Assembly (NCBI RefSeq): GCF_000208865.1 | Contig: NC_018387.1 | Span: forward strand, 1,054,001-1,118,000 | Source: Neospora caninum Liverpool | Lineage: Eukaryota > Apicomplexa > Conoidasida > Eucoccidiorida > Sarcocystidae | Direction: 5' to 3' | Length of the DNA stretch: 64,000 nucleotides | Shown: positions 11,283 to 24,870 of the stretch, piece after piece | How the letters are laid out: every line of letters begins with the position of its first letter | Position numbering within the stretch: position 1 is the stretch's first letter | The notes under the pieces: model-generated | Seen by the model: only the letters and a program-made list of their open reading frames with translations | Told to the model about the DNA's origin: nothing | The model's database searches: none | Translations under genes and position numbers: made by a program

Positions 11283-14200
11283 ATGATGGACGACGCCGCG
11301 CAGGTCCAGCAGCTCGAGCTGCTATGCCAGGCGTTCTACGGCGGAGGCAGCAAGTCGGAGCAAAATGAGGCGCACCAGGTGCTCCTACCGCTCGCGAGCA
11401 ATCCTGCGAACGTCCCTCGACTGCAAATCATCTTGGCCAAGTCAAACAACCTCCAGGCGCTGCTCTTCGCCACCGCCGGGCTCACCAACTTGTTCACGAA
11501 GCACTGGTCGCAAATCCCCGACCAGCTGAAGCAAGACACGCGTCACTTTGTCTTAAACTACCTCTACCAGAGAGGCCCCGACCTCCTGCACAACGCGCCC
11601 GAAATCCTCGGCCACTTTGTGCGACTCCTCTGCAGAGTAGTCAAACTCTCCTGGCTCGAAAGCGTCAGCAACCAGGTAGGGAAGAAGTTTCGCGAGCAAA
11701 GGGAAGTTCCAGGAAAACGCAAGGGGGAGCGCAACAGTGTGCTCGTCTCTTCACACATGGCGGGGCGCTGTAAGACAAACGTGTGTTGGGCTCTGCGCCC
11801 GGCTGCGCGCCGGGAGAGAGAGCGAGAGCGGCGCACGACGAACAGGCCGGTGCCGCGGTCGGTGCGCGCGTGTATCCTTCTCGCTGTTTCTCAACTCACC
11901 CCCTCGACTCGACCGACTCGGGGCTGTTCCGCTGTCAGCTTCCCACTCTTGAAGTCGTCCTCGCTTCGTTTCCCCGTCCCGCAGACCGTTCGTCTGGGCG
12001 TGCTCTCCTGCCTTCTCTTTCTCTTGTTCTTGTCCCTCTCGGGGTTGCTTTATTGCTCTCTCTCTTTTTTGCAATCATCTGTCGTGCTCCTGCTCTCTTC
12101 GCGCTCATCTCTCCTGTCTCTCTGTCTCGTCTCCATGTCTCGGCTCGTTTCTTCGTGCCTCGTGCCTCGTGGACGGGAAATCTCTTTCGACGTTCGTCTC
12201 TTCCGCGTCTGCGCGCGTTGTTTTCAGAAGATCGTCGAGCAAGTGAATCAGTTCCTGAATGCGTCGACGGCGCACTGGGTCGTGGGGCTGTCGATCTACA
12301 CGGAGTTGACGCAGGAGATGCAGCCGCAGATGGGCCGGCAGATGGCGCGTTTGCGCCGGACTGCGTTTTCCTTCCGGGACACGGCGTTGCTGGACATCTT
12401 CAAGGTGGCTGTTCAGACTCTGCAGCAGTTCCACTCCGGGGCTATTCGGGTTCCGAATCAGCAGGAAGAGACGCAGCTGCTCAAGCAAGTCGTGCAGCTC
12501 ACCCACAACTGTCTCTCCTTTGACTTCCTGGGCACCGTCCCCGACGACGCGACCGACGAGCAGACGACTGTGATGCTGCCGCAGAGCTGGACCATGCTCA
12601 AGGACGAGAGTTTTCCCAAAACCCTGTTCGAACTCTACGAGCTGTGCTGGACGAGCCGCGAGGGGCTGCTCGCCGCCGCAAGCATCGGAGACGCTGCGGG
12701 CGCCGCCGCGCTCGACGGCGACGGGGCGCGGGGCGGGAACGGAAACACAGGCATGGCCGAGTCCGGCGCGGGCCGCGCTGGCGCCGCCGGGTTCGCCTTC
12801 TACACGCCGCCTCAACTCCGCGTGGACTGCGCGCAGCTCTGTTTGTCCAGCTTGGTTCTCGTCGCGGCGCTGCGCCGGTCTTTCTTCTCGCGGGACCAGG
12901 AGCGCGCCGACTGCCTCAGTCAGCTGATTCTCGGCACGTCGCGAATCATCGACAAGAACCTCGGACTGCACAACGACATGTGCTACCACGAGTTCTGCCG
13001 CCTGCTCGGAAAGATCAACGCGGCGAACCAACTCAGCGAACTGTGCACGTCGAAAGCCTTCGCGGACTGGACAGCGAAACTCTTCCAGTTCACCATGTCG
13101 TCCCTCGAGGACTGGGGGCGACTCCCCAACAGCAAACATTACCTCCTCGGCGTCTGGGCGCACATGGTCTCGCCGCTACTCTTCTTCCGAAACACCGTTC
13201 CTCGACAACTCGACGTCTACATCCAGCGCATCACCACTGCGTTCATCGTCAGCCGCATGCAACTTGCCGAAGCCATGGCCTCCCAACCAGGTAAAAAGCA
13301 GAGCGAAGGGCCTGGGAGGGCGGAGACCGCTCCTGAGGGGAAGTGCACAGACGGCGGGCATGCATGCGACGGGCCGGGGATGAACAGACGAGAGCAAAGG
13401 CAAATCCTGCAAAACGGCCAGAGAGATCGCGACGGAAACGCAGAGCTAAACCATGCAGACTTGCGTCTGTGTGTGTGTCCACATAGGATTCACAGAAAAA
13501 AAGCAGACAGCCTCTACACATACACATTTGCACGTCTGCGTATATATCTATATATATCTATATATCCATATATTTATATATGTATACATGTATTTATATA
13601 TGTATTTATATGTATGAGCATCTGCGTTTCCTAGATTGCGTTGTGAGATGGTGTGGAGAGGGTCTGTGGCGAGAGGGTCTGTGGCGGGAGACTCGCGTCT
13701 GCGAGCTCTGTTTCCTCTCGCCCCGTTTGTAGGGCTGCATCGGTTGGAGCGGACGTCTCTCGTGTTTTCAGATGACTTGGATTTGGAGAATCCTCTGCAC
13801 AACGAAGTCCTGCGAGCCGAGCAGCTGGATGTGCTGACGCAGCTAGGCCGCTGTCGCTACGCCGAAACGGCGACGAAAGTCCTCGAGCTCTTTCACGAGA
13901 CGCGGGCGGCGGCCGAGCAAAAGGCGATTTCTCGGGACGTTTTCCAGCAGAAAATCACCTGGCTGGTATACATCGTCGGCGCTCTGATCGGCGGTCACTG
14001 GACGGGGCGGGTTCCGATGGCTGCTGCCGACGGTGAGCGAAGAGACACCGATCGAAACAGGAAAGAGGGACAAGGGACAGGGCTGGACTGAAGAAGATTG
14101 AAGCAAGGTGGGAGTCGGAGGGCAAAACGAACGTCGCTGGGAAACGAATCAGGGAAAGCTGTGGTCTGTGAGTGTGGCGGGGGCGGTGAGGACTGGACAG

Positions 14201-15255
14201 GTTTTCGCGGTGTGCCGAGAGCAAGGTCGGGGGAGTGGGGGATGCAGACGGCCTCGCGTTCTCGTTCGCTTTGAAAAGTGGAAAGGAATCTTTTGCATGC
14301 CTCGAAGACGCCACACGCAGGTAGGCTCTCGCGTTGTCTGCGCCTCTCTCCTCCCGCTTGAGCGCCAGTGTCGTCTCAACTTTCGAGTTTTCTGGAAACG
14401 TGTGGAACTGCGCGTGGACAGACGAGTCACAAGGCCCATCGCACGTCGTCAACGCCGAGCTGGCGAAACTCGTCTTCAAGCTCATCGACGAAACTAACAA
14501 GTTCACAGACACTCCAGAGAGCCTCGAGTTGGGCTACCTCTACTTCCTGGAACAATTCCGCAAGGTGTACATCGGCGAACACGCCAAGCAAGTGGTCAAC
14601 ATGCAGAGTCCCGACCGCTTTGCCGCAGGTGAGCGGTGGCGGCGATTCGCAGGCGGTCTCTCGAAAGTGCAAACGATACACATAAAAGGCGACTTGTGCC
14701 CGGAAACCCTGACTCTCTGGTTCCCCGTCCTTCTCTCTATGTAAAGACATACATATGTATATGTGTATCTTTACATATGCATGCATTTATGTACATACAC
14801 GTATATATATGTATATGTATGTATGTTCATAAATACGTGGATGTGTATGCAGTGAATGTTCACTGCGGTGGAGCGAAGAGAGTGTGAGAAGAACATGTTA
14901 GCGCGCGGTGTGTTTTGCCTTTCTTTTCCCAGTTCTCGGCGCGTCAAATGACGATGAAGTCTTGGGTTTGCTGGTCACCAAGATCGGTTTCAATCTGCAG
15001 CAGAGAGCAGACATGGAAGATGTGATAAAGCGGACTTTGTCGCTTTTCCACGAGCTTGCGTCTGGAATGAACATCGTCCACTGTACAGACAGGTCCCCGC
15101 ACCTCATCATTTCTGGTCGTCTCCTCCTCAACAACCCAACCGCCAATTACCTTCTTCAGCACCACCGCAACGAAGAATTCAAGTTTCTCCACGTCAGGGG
15201 GTAAGCCAGTCGAATCAAGAAAGCATCGATATTTTTACACATCGCCATTAGACAG

Positions 15256-15299
<44 letters not shown>

Positions 15300-16069
15300 G
15301 TTTATTTATGTTCGTGCAAGTGCGTATATCGGTGTGTGTGTGGATATTCAGATTAATGTAGGCATGTGGATGCGTAGATACTCCTGTAGTGTACGTGCCG
15401 TTCGCTGCGGATCTCCCGCTTTTTCTCTTTCTGTCCAGTTTTTTATGTGCCTCCTGTATATACGCTTGATTTGCATGCGTTTCTCTGAATCGAAGCCGAT
15501 CGACATGTTGCCCGAGAAGCCTGAAGCCCCAGAGACTGGTTTTTGGTGTGTTTGCTCCGTGTGTTTCTCTGCAGATACGGAAAGTATCGAACAACTTACT
15601 ACTTTACGTTGGCGAAACTCTTGTTTCTGAGAATCGGAAGCAGCGGCACCGGCCGAGGCACGGCGGCCGAGCAGTTTGAGGCTTTCATGACTCCGATGAG
15701 TGCGGTTTTTGACCAGCTGTGGCAGCGCACAGCTGACGGCTCCAACATTCAAGCGCTCGCAGATCCTCAGTGCCGCGACCCTCTCATTGGGCTCGTAAGA
15801 GATCTCAGGTACTGAATCAAAAAAGAATATCTTGATGCTGTGTTCATAGTTGATCAGTAAGTACTCGTTCACCGTAGGCTGCAACACTAAAGCGCGAGTG
15901 GCGTATCACCTGCCTAAAGGCATAGGCTCGCTACGTTCGTAAATGGACATACACACGCAAACAAAGATACGCGCGCATATATACATATGTATGCTCTTCT
16001 ATGGCATGTTCAGACGTGCGTGTACACATGTTTTGTATTGGTAATTGTAAACATACACGCAGAAGTATG

Positions 16070-16101
<32 letters not shown>

Positions 16102-16943
16102 GATATTTGTGGATAGCATTTTTGGAGGAATGCTGTTGTGAAGGGTTGCGTGAACTGATCGACTGTCCCCGTGTCAGTTTGGTTTCATCTCGGTGTTTCA
16201 TTTACCGCTGGGCAATGCTCCTCTTTCTGGGTTGATTTCTCGTCCATTTCTTTCTCTCGTTGGTTTTTTTTTCTTCAGGGGCATTTGCATGGCGTGCAAC
16301 ACAACAGAGTCGTACTCGACGATGTTCTCTTGGCTGATCAATCATCCGAAGCAGCCAGGAAAGTCGAGAGTAAGTTTTTTTTCGAGCAAATGTGCATCTC
16401 GTTTTTCGGATCGTCTTCCCCTCCAGGGATGCTGCGTTTCGTGGCCGTTCTCGGTGTCCTTGGCTGCCGCCGTGGCGAGAAAGATACTGTCCCTCGTGAA
16501 CCCCGCATCGGGCTCGGGGGGTTAGAGAGGAGAGACGTGTTGAAGTGTCTCTGCGCACAGGCGGCGATTCCAGCGAAATGTCCGTCGATGCAAAGCGCTC
16601 GTCTTTCTTGTCTTTGTTTCCTTTAGATTCACCTGTTTACGTGGGCGGCCGGTATATGGTGGGAAGACCCGGAGGTGATCATTCCGCTCCTCAAGTTTAC
16701 TGCGGAGTTTGTGCACAATCGGAGTCAACGAATTTCTTTTGACCAAGCATCCGCAAACGGCATTCTCCTCTTCAAGGAAGTCTCTTCCATTCTCGTCTCC
16801 TACGGAAAGAGGTGCGCACCGAGAAAAAAATGCATCATCGCTCACATGCAGATACCCAAACAACGTCGCACACCAACGCGAATGGCTAATAAAGTGTTGT
16901 GTATGTAGGAACCCTAAACAATAAGATACTCATCTACCTTTCT

Positions 16944-16984
<41 letters not shown>

Positions 16985-19010
16985 GTAAGTTTGGCTGTGC
17001 GTTGGTGTTGAGTTTGTGGCGTGTGTATGTGGTTTTGTGTAGGATTTTGGAGAAGCAAGATTTCCGGGACATGTACAAAGAAAAGTACAAGGCCCTCGCT
17101 GTTGCCTTGGAGATGTTCAGCCACGCGCTGAATGGGAACTACGTGAACTTTGGAGTTTTCGACGTGTACGGCGATGGCACCTTAAACGACTCTCTCAAGC
17201 TTTCTCTCTCCATGTGTCTCGCGATCCCCGACGAAGGTAAGAAGACAGGCGTTTCGATGTTTTGGGGCAGAGACACCTGGCGATTACCAATTCCTTCCAG
17301 AATTGAGTTTCAGTTGGAGAGGGATGAGGCGAAGATGGCACGGACGCGCGGGGAGGCCACACACTCTGGAGTTTTATGTTTTTCTCTTGGTCTCCGATTT
17401 TCAAGGGCGTTTTCTGGGCTGACTTCAAAAAGCGTCCGACCTGGGAATGGGCTGTATTTCTCGTGCAAGTGTTCGCGCGACTCTCGCTCGTTCTCTCAAG
17501 AGTACAAACCGGAACTTGGCCCATTGTTTCTTCTGTCTCTTCAGATCTGCAGGCTTATATTCGATCGCTGAAGGCGTACTACTCCTTCCTGGACCTTGCG
17601 ACGAAAAACTTCATGTCTCAGGTGAGGAACGTTTTTCTCTCTGCGTCTCGCCTCGCGTTTCTAAAAGCTGTGGATCGCTCTAGGGCAAACACTTTTCTTT
17701 CCTCGATCTTTTTCCGCCTCCTCTGTCTCCCTTTAGGTCCTCGAATTGTCTCCGCCTCTGCTGGCTCAGCTGATTCGCGCCGTCGAGGAAGGGTTGTGCT
17801 CCTTCGAGCCCGGTGTCGCGATGCAGTGCTGCTCGATCATCGACAATCTCGTGACGTTCTTCTACCAGAACTTAAACAGCCCAGACGCTGAGGGACAGGT
17901 GAGAGCGCAACAGAAACAGCGGCCTGGCAAGACGAGATTGAAAAAATCGTCACAAAGGAGGAAAGACACTTCTGTAGGTCTCCACCTGCTGGTAGACCCC
18001 TCCGCCTTTCACGATCCCGGCCTCGGCCTCCACTGAGCGTGAAGGATCCGCATATTTGTGAGAAGGCATAAAACCTCAAAATCTGGAGAGATACGCGGGT
18101 GGGACCGACAGGTCCAGAGTGTACAGACACCGTGAGATGCTGCGTGCGCGGTGCGGCGTGCTTTTTTAGGCTGTTCGTGTTTTCCTCGAATCCCAGTCCC
18201 AGTCTCTCAAGCGAATTCTACAACTCATGTTCCAACTTGTCATTACAGGTGAGAAAACAAACGCTTCGTCCCGAATAGAAATATATACAGATTAAACTCA
18301 GCTACACAATCGCGTTTACGCATCTATCTACCCATAGAGAGATGGATAAGCTATAGAGATAAATGACTGTAAGAATGAGCATGTGCAAGTAACCTTACAA
18401 ATGCTGCGTGGTAAATGTGCAAATGTGACACCCACGGACGTACGGCTCTCAACCAACTAGAATAGAAACTCCCCCCAGCTGGTAAATGAACAAAACGTGC
18501 ATGCACGCGTGTACACACATATACAGGTGGAATTCCTTGCCTTTGTTTCATTTCGAATGCGGGATGAACGGTGACTGTGCATGCCGTGAGGGTTCACCTG
18601 TCGCACGATACTCCTCAAATGTCGCATGGAACGTGGCCGAATAAGTATGCATGCATGCGTCTGGGGGGCAATGGCGCATTTCTGTGGCTGCGCATGCGTT
18701 TATTTGTGTCTGCCAGGAGAGTTCACGAGCGTGTGGAGCATGTCGAGACCATTGCTTGGGTTGATCCTGCTGCAAGAACAGGAGTTCCTCGCGATTAAGC
18801 AGCAACTGATTGAACAACAAAGCAAAGAGAAGAAGACCAAGTGGGTCTCGACAACCTCACAACGTGAAACGTCGCTCTACAGTTTGAAACTCGTGCACGG
18901 CTCGCCAGCTGCATGCTCGCACATTGTCAAGCGTTACATATCTATTTCTATGTATATATATATATATATATATCGTTAGACGCAAACACGCAGAACTACA
19001 CATTGTTACG

Positions 19011-19048
<38 letters not shown>

Positions 19049-19543
19049 TTATAAAGAGCGAGTCTGTATCCCAGGTGGCCGGGTACGTGAGTGCATTTCT
19101 CTCGCATGTATAAAGCCCATGGGATGCATACATATCGGGGTGCCGTGGGATTTGCGACTTTCCAGATTGGAGGGCTTTTTCGGCGAACTCATGGCGGACG
19201 TTGATTCGAGTTTGGAAAACAAAAACAAGGTACGTGTTATACCGTGTTCCTCAATTTCGTCGTAATACTCGACGCACTGCCCCAAACGCAGGTTCCTCTT
19301 CCCCTTCGTGTGTCTCCTTCGTCTGCTCAATGTAAATATATATATATATATATATATTCATGCATTATGCATGTGCCGACGTGTGTACACATAGATATAG
19401 ATATATCAGAGGTAGAAGCGCTTGCGAGGAGCGGAGGTGGACAGGTGTCCATGTGAGTGTTGTTCTTGTATTTTTTTTTGCAGGATCAGTTTACCCGAAA
19501 CTTGTATCAGTTTTCGTCTCATGTGCGCCAGTGTTTGGCGTAG
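11283..19543 (+). CDS. XPO7: exportin-7 (RanBP16/17-type importin-beta family nuclear export receptor)
   Basis: Fifteen exons: 11283-11675, 12228-13290, 13772-14032, 14422-14628, 14933-15200, 15575-15808, 16279-16369, 16627-16811, 17043-17236, 17545-17621, 17737-17898, 18170-18248, 18717-18840, 19166-19229 and 19484-19543 (TAG). All have GT-AG borders and compatible phases, giving 1,153 residues against about 1,087 in human XPO7. Diagnostic stretches occur in order: LTHNCLSFDFLGT, YHEFCRLLGKIN, ITWLVYIVGALIGG, LEQFRKVYIGE, PLIGLVRDLRGI, EFVHNRSQRISFD, NGNYVNFGVFDVYGDG, WSMSRPLLGLILLQE, and a C-terminal DQFTRNLYQF. The protein is a HEAT-repeat RanGTP-dependent exporter (family knowledge). It carries a Gly/Ala-rich insertion of about 45 residues after YELCWTSREGLL, near 12660-12790, lacking in the human protein. 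Introns contain TA microsatellites. The second codon is also ATG, so either could start. Confidence 0.95.
15255..15301. repeat. (CT)n(TA)n microsatellite in exportin-7 intron 5
   Basis: A run of about 12 CT dinucleotides passes directly into about 10 TA dinucleotides, shortly after the donor of exon 5. Similar TA runs occur in other exportin-7 introns at about 13539-13612, 14751-14830, 16069-16094, 16947-16981, 18952-18975, 19014-19047 and 19337-19357. Confidence 0.95.
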
Positions 19544-21471
19544 AAAGGGAGTTTTTTTGAAGTTTTGCTTCTCTGCCGTTTCCATTCTCTCGGGAAGTTA
19601 GAAGTACGGAGAGGAAGCGAGTGCGTGCGATGAAGGGGCTGAGGGCCAGGCGAGGGCGGAGGGAACTTGAGTGATGCGAGGGGGAAGAAAAGGAGTGGAA
19701 ATTCGAGGAGTGGAAGAGGAAGAGAACCTGCAAAGCGGAAAAACGTGGAGAAGAGAGAGAGATCGACGGTTTCGTGAAGGGGGCTGTGGCTAGACGGGAG
19801 AGATAAAGAGACAGGGACGGCAGCGGAGAGAGGAGGGGGTAGGGTGAAGGAAAAACTTGTAGGGAGAAGCACGAAAAGACGCGTGTCTCGAGGGCAGATT
19901 TCCTCTCGATTTGCGGTGCGGCGCATGGAGCCGAATGCATGCGTTTCTTCTGTGTTTCCTTCTCTGTGGTGTGGAGACGGAAGTTCCTCTCTCCGCTTGG
20001 CTGTTTTCTCCGTTGTCCGGGATGACAAGCGCAAGCTGCATGCGTAGACATCTCTGCAGCCCACCGAACCACGCATCTGGTGCGCAGGCAGTTGTGTCTT
20101 TTCTTCCGTTTCGTCTTCTTTCGCTCAGTTCTCTGCGTGTCCTTCCAAGCATGGAATCCCTCGGGGGGCGTCCCCGGCGAGGTGCCCTTGCATGCGTGTG
20201 GACAGTAGCAGAGACGATTTTATTTTTCGGTCCGGATACGCAGGATTGGGGGGAGGTTGTCTCAGGCCCAAGCATCGGCGCTGAACCGAGCCGCAAGTAC
20301 CCTTTTTTTCCTCCACGTTTTTCCAGAAAAACCTTGGCGAGCGCGAGGGGAGACTCGGCTACTCCGACGGCGCGTCAATCACTTTTTGTCTCTGCCTAGA
20401 TCTCCATCTTCTGTCTGCGTTTTCTCTCGCGTTTCCCCTTTGCGTGTGCGCGAACCGGGTTCGCCTGGCACGCGTTGTCGCTCCCCCGCAAAAAGGTGGA
20501 ATTTCCCTTTTGTTTCTTCGCTGGAAAACGCCTCTCGCTTTGCTCTGAGCTCCGAATCGGGTTCAACTCGCAGGCAAAATCTCTAAAATTCCATACCGCA
20601 CTCGCCTCTTTTGGAGTTTAACCGCTTCTGGGACTCCAGTCATGAGGTAAAGAAGGTCGTTATGCTTGCTCGACGACACCTTCCATGGTTGTGTTCAGGG
20701 CTGAGAGACAACCCCCCCCCCCCCGCGGCCAGCGAGGTTTCGCTCACCTTTCAGCAGAGAAGTCTGTTTTCCACCGCGACAGGAGAAAGCGGTTTTTTGC
20801 CCCTCCCCTCTACGGAGGGAAGTCTCAGTGTGTACTTTTTTTTTCAAACCACAGACGTGAGGACGTCGCCGCACATCTTTTAGGGTTTGCTTGTTTGGAC
20901 AAAACGCGGGCGAGCCGAAGAGACAGCCGGCCTCGGCTTCGCCTGGTCAAGCACCTTTCACGCCGCCGCAAGAGCAGCAAACCGTTTTATAATCGACGAT
21001 CTTGCGTTCACATTGGTGTGACTCAGAGACATTTTCGGACCTAGGATACTGAGCATGACTCAAGTTAACAAGAAAACAGCACCTTGCGGGCGAAGGCGGA
21101 AAAAACACATGGGAAAGTGGATGCGTGTGCTCCGCAGTGTGGCTATGGGAAGTAGATATGGAGAAACGAAACCAGGCATCCAAGTGGTAATTAAATGAGT
21201 CTTCGGGCGGCACCAAAATTCCCCTTGTGTTAGTTGTCGCTTCTCGCCTCAAGCGTGAAAGGACCGCCACGTCTGAGACGTACACTGTCGATCTCCAGGC
21301 AACGAAAACTGGTTCGGGGACGGATCGGGGAAAGCCGCTCGCCCTAGCTGGTTCTGTGCCGGCGACACGCGTTTTCCCCACCTCCGGCCCTAGACACACA
21401 CGAAAAACGACAACGAGGAATGCAGACATAGCCAGTCTAGACATTTGCTTTCTGGCGGAGTGACAGCATTG
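19544..21471. other. convergent intergenic region (3' ends of exportin-7 and the minus-strand orphan)
   Basis: Lies between two converging stop codons and holds no supported gene. ORFs at 19491-20076 (-) and 19911-20399 (+) are open but purine/pyrimidine-biased and lack domains. A homopolymer of ten or more C residues occurs at about 20711. No clear polyadenylation signal can be assigned by eye. Confidence 0.5.
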
Positions 21472-21815
21472 CTACTCCGCATTTGCGACGCCTGATGAAC
21501 CCCCGCCTGCGAGGAGCCGCACAACTTCCTTCTCCAACTCGGCGGGTACTCTTCCGTGGATGCCTCGCAGCCCGCGAAGAAGGTCGTACAGTTGATGCAG
21601 AGGATTCGCCAAAACTTGAACGGCTTTGAGGATCACCTGGAGAAATCGCGTGCGCGAGCAATCCGGCACAAGAAAAGGTGAACAAAAGGACAGCGGAAAC
21701 GGCTCAGGCTCGTCTGCGCACGCCAAAGCTTCAGACACATGACAACAGCTTCGCCCCTCAAACACCAGAGCACCTAAAAGCTAAGATGCATCCATTTAGT
21801 CACATGCATTTATAA

Positions 21816-21850
<35 letters not shown>

Positions 21851-22437
21851 AATGTGAGGATTTGCAAGTATGCACATCTACGGCTACGTACACGCGCATA
21901 TACCTATATTTGTTTACACATGTTTGCATATGTATTTCCATTTTTTTGAGTGGGGTGCTGAGTTGCTGACTTTGGCGAGGGCAGGAGTGAAGGCCTCGAG
22001 AGGAAGGAGGTCGACGATATCTGCAAGAGTCTCGAACGTCAAGCATCTCCCTGCTTGCACTTCCTGGCGAATGCAGTCGAGCACTTCCAAGAGGGCTTGA
22101 CGAGGACTGAAGCCTTCCTGACTATCTCCTGCTGCGCATGCAGCAATCCAGAGGGGAACTGTTGGTCCACGGCGCATATATTGGTGCCTCTCTACACATA
22201 CCTACACAGAAACCTATATCTATCTATCAATACATATATATATATATATACTTTATATACATACATGCATTAAGTGAATGTACATGTGCATGTGTGTCAC
22301 GAAAGGCCCAAGATAAATACTTGTTTGTTCTCTGCATGCCTCGGATTCTTTCTCTGTCTCGCTTTCCCTGCAGTAATTGCACCTGTGCATGTGGATATGC
22401 ACGTGCTAGTCTCTTGTGGGATCCCCTAGAGAGATAT

Positions 22438-22476
<39 letters not shown>

Positions 22477-24833
22477 CATGCCTCTTCGAATCACGTGCCT
22501 TTCTGCTTTGGTCTGTCGCTCTTCCTTCATGTGAAGGGCGTGAGAGAGCATTCACGTTGGTAGGTATTCGTGTTGCGAGCGCAGGTCTCTCCATTCTATC
22601 CATCCTCCGCAGATGTGCATCTATTTCTTGCCCCAACATGAGGATCATGGCTGTGGACAATTCCTGCGCTGTCTGTCTCTTCCCCGCATAGTCGCGGTGA
22701 GAAGGAAAGGAGAGTGCTTGAACACACGGGGTGGTGTTTTCGACGTGGTGTCTTCACAGCTGGAAGCAGCCTCCAGGACGGCGTAGTACCACGCCACAAG
22801 CTGCTTGTGCCGTCTGTCGCTGCCTGGGCCGACGTCGTCGATCTGAAAAAAAAAACGCCCTGACTTGTCTCCCACACTCCACTTGTGGTGTCGGACTTCG
22901 AAAGCACGAAAGACATGTGCTATCTTCGTTGCAGGACATACGCGCGAACGACGCACAGAAGCTGTTCCATCTCCCTCAGTGCACGGGGAACGCAGCTGTG
23001 TAAGGACGTCGATGTGCGCCCCAGAGAAAAGCCTAACGCATGCAGTCATCGAATGTGCCGGTTCAGTCCCTATAAATATGTGTGAGCACGGAATTGAACC
23101 ATATACATAAAACGGATATATGTATGTATATATATATATGTAAATGTAATAATTACGCGAATAGATGCATTATATGCTTGAGTATTTGTATGAAACGTAG
23201 ATAATATACAAATACTCTCTCCTACGTGGATACCCAGTGGCAGGGACGAATATGGCTAGAGAGAGAGGCATAAGCAAGATAGCCGGATACAACTACCCAG
23301 AAAAGCGTAGATGAAGAAATATATCATATATTTGTAGAGAGCTGGATGCGCACATGTGTTGGGTCACCGGCGCATTTGCCACCGGGTGCTCGTGTGTCGA
23401 GTGGACAGTGTGGTATAGGCACACCGAGAGAGAGACCCATGCATCCAACCGCACATCTCCCTCACTGAAATCGATTCGCCTCGCCCGCTTTTGTCTATTC
23501 AGTCGCTGGTGTGACGTAAGGACTGCGTGGGCGTAGTCACGCCGGAGCAACTGGTTGGTTTCTTTTCACTCACGTCCAGTTGTGCCAGGCCTGTGCTGGT
23601 CGGCAGCTTGGAGTGAAAGAGGCTCTTCTTTTGTTCCCGAAGAAGAGCGAGTTTGTTTTCGACGGCGAAAATCCGAGAAATTTCCTGAAAACATGCTGCT
23701 CGCGGTGTGAAACGGTGGCATCACTTTAACGTTTTCTTTCGGAAAGCACCCTGAAGGCTCGGCGCGCAATCCGCCGCTGGTTGTCTGATTGTCATCTTGG
23801 TGTTGCGTATCATGAAAGCCGGAAAACAGTTTTTTGTCGCAAACAAGCACAGCCTCTGAAGACGCAGTCAGGACTGTTTCTTCACTACAGGCTCGTGCGC
23901 ATGTGAGGACGGTGTCTCACCAGCCTGTGAGCGCCTTGCCCACTTTTTCGCTAACAAACATTTCAGAGATCTCGTACCCGCGCAGCCAGCACTGCGGCCA
24001 ATCGATCTTTCTGTGTTTTCTTAAGCTCGTGTCGAGCTGTGAGAGCTTGCTGATGACATCAGGATAGAAGGACAGATTGGCGAACGCGAAGGAGACACTT
24101 GGCGCAGGAACCCGCGACAAAAACACCACGCTCTCTCTTTCTCTGTAAATACATATATTCTATGCATTTTGCATCATACATAGCGTTGATTCCTCAAAAT
24201 ATGCAGAAGGGGTATGTACGTGAATTGGATAAAGTGAAGACACAGAAGTCCACTTATCCTGCCAAACGAAACGCCAATTTGAAAACGGTCGCTCTTCTGC
24301 ATGCACCTGCCTCCCTACACTGCCCCTCTTTCATCATATGCGCAGGCAGATTTCTTCAAACGCCAACGTGTGTCTGCTGTCACGCTTCATATGGAAGACC
24401 TCTTGACTTGAACTTGAAATGACGATAATCGACACCTTCAGAAGCAGCTGACTCCTGTCCATATACCCGTGGTCCATTGACGCAAATAAACAAATGCATG
24501 TAAACGTACAGATGTGTATCTCTGTGCAACTCTGTATCTGTATTTGTAGGGGTTTGGCACCGGCTTCATCTCTTTCGTATACTTACACGGAGGGCTTCTG
24601 TTTTGATTTCATTGAGACTTTTGCGGTTGGCGACGGCCCGCGGATCTGGTCTCGTCCTTGCTGCGTCATAGCAGGCACCGGTCCGGGAACTGCGCATGTA
24701 TTCTCCATCTGCTTTCTTACTCAGAGTCATATCCTAAGATTTTTTGTCTAGGCTTCACTCTCGTATGTAATCGGTGCAACCCTCACGTGTGTCTCTTCCT
24801 CCCTGTCTGCATACACCTACATACATACATATA

Positions 24834-24870
<37 letters not shown>

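Noticed and set aside
11676..12227. Treating the open stretch after exportin-7 exon 1 as coding
   Set aside because: Family sequence stops at SNQ and resumes at KIVEQVNQFLNAS, bracketed by GT (11676) and TTTTCAG (12227); the intervening translation has no similarity to exportins. Kept only as a finding on possible retention.
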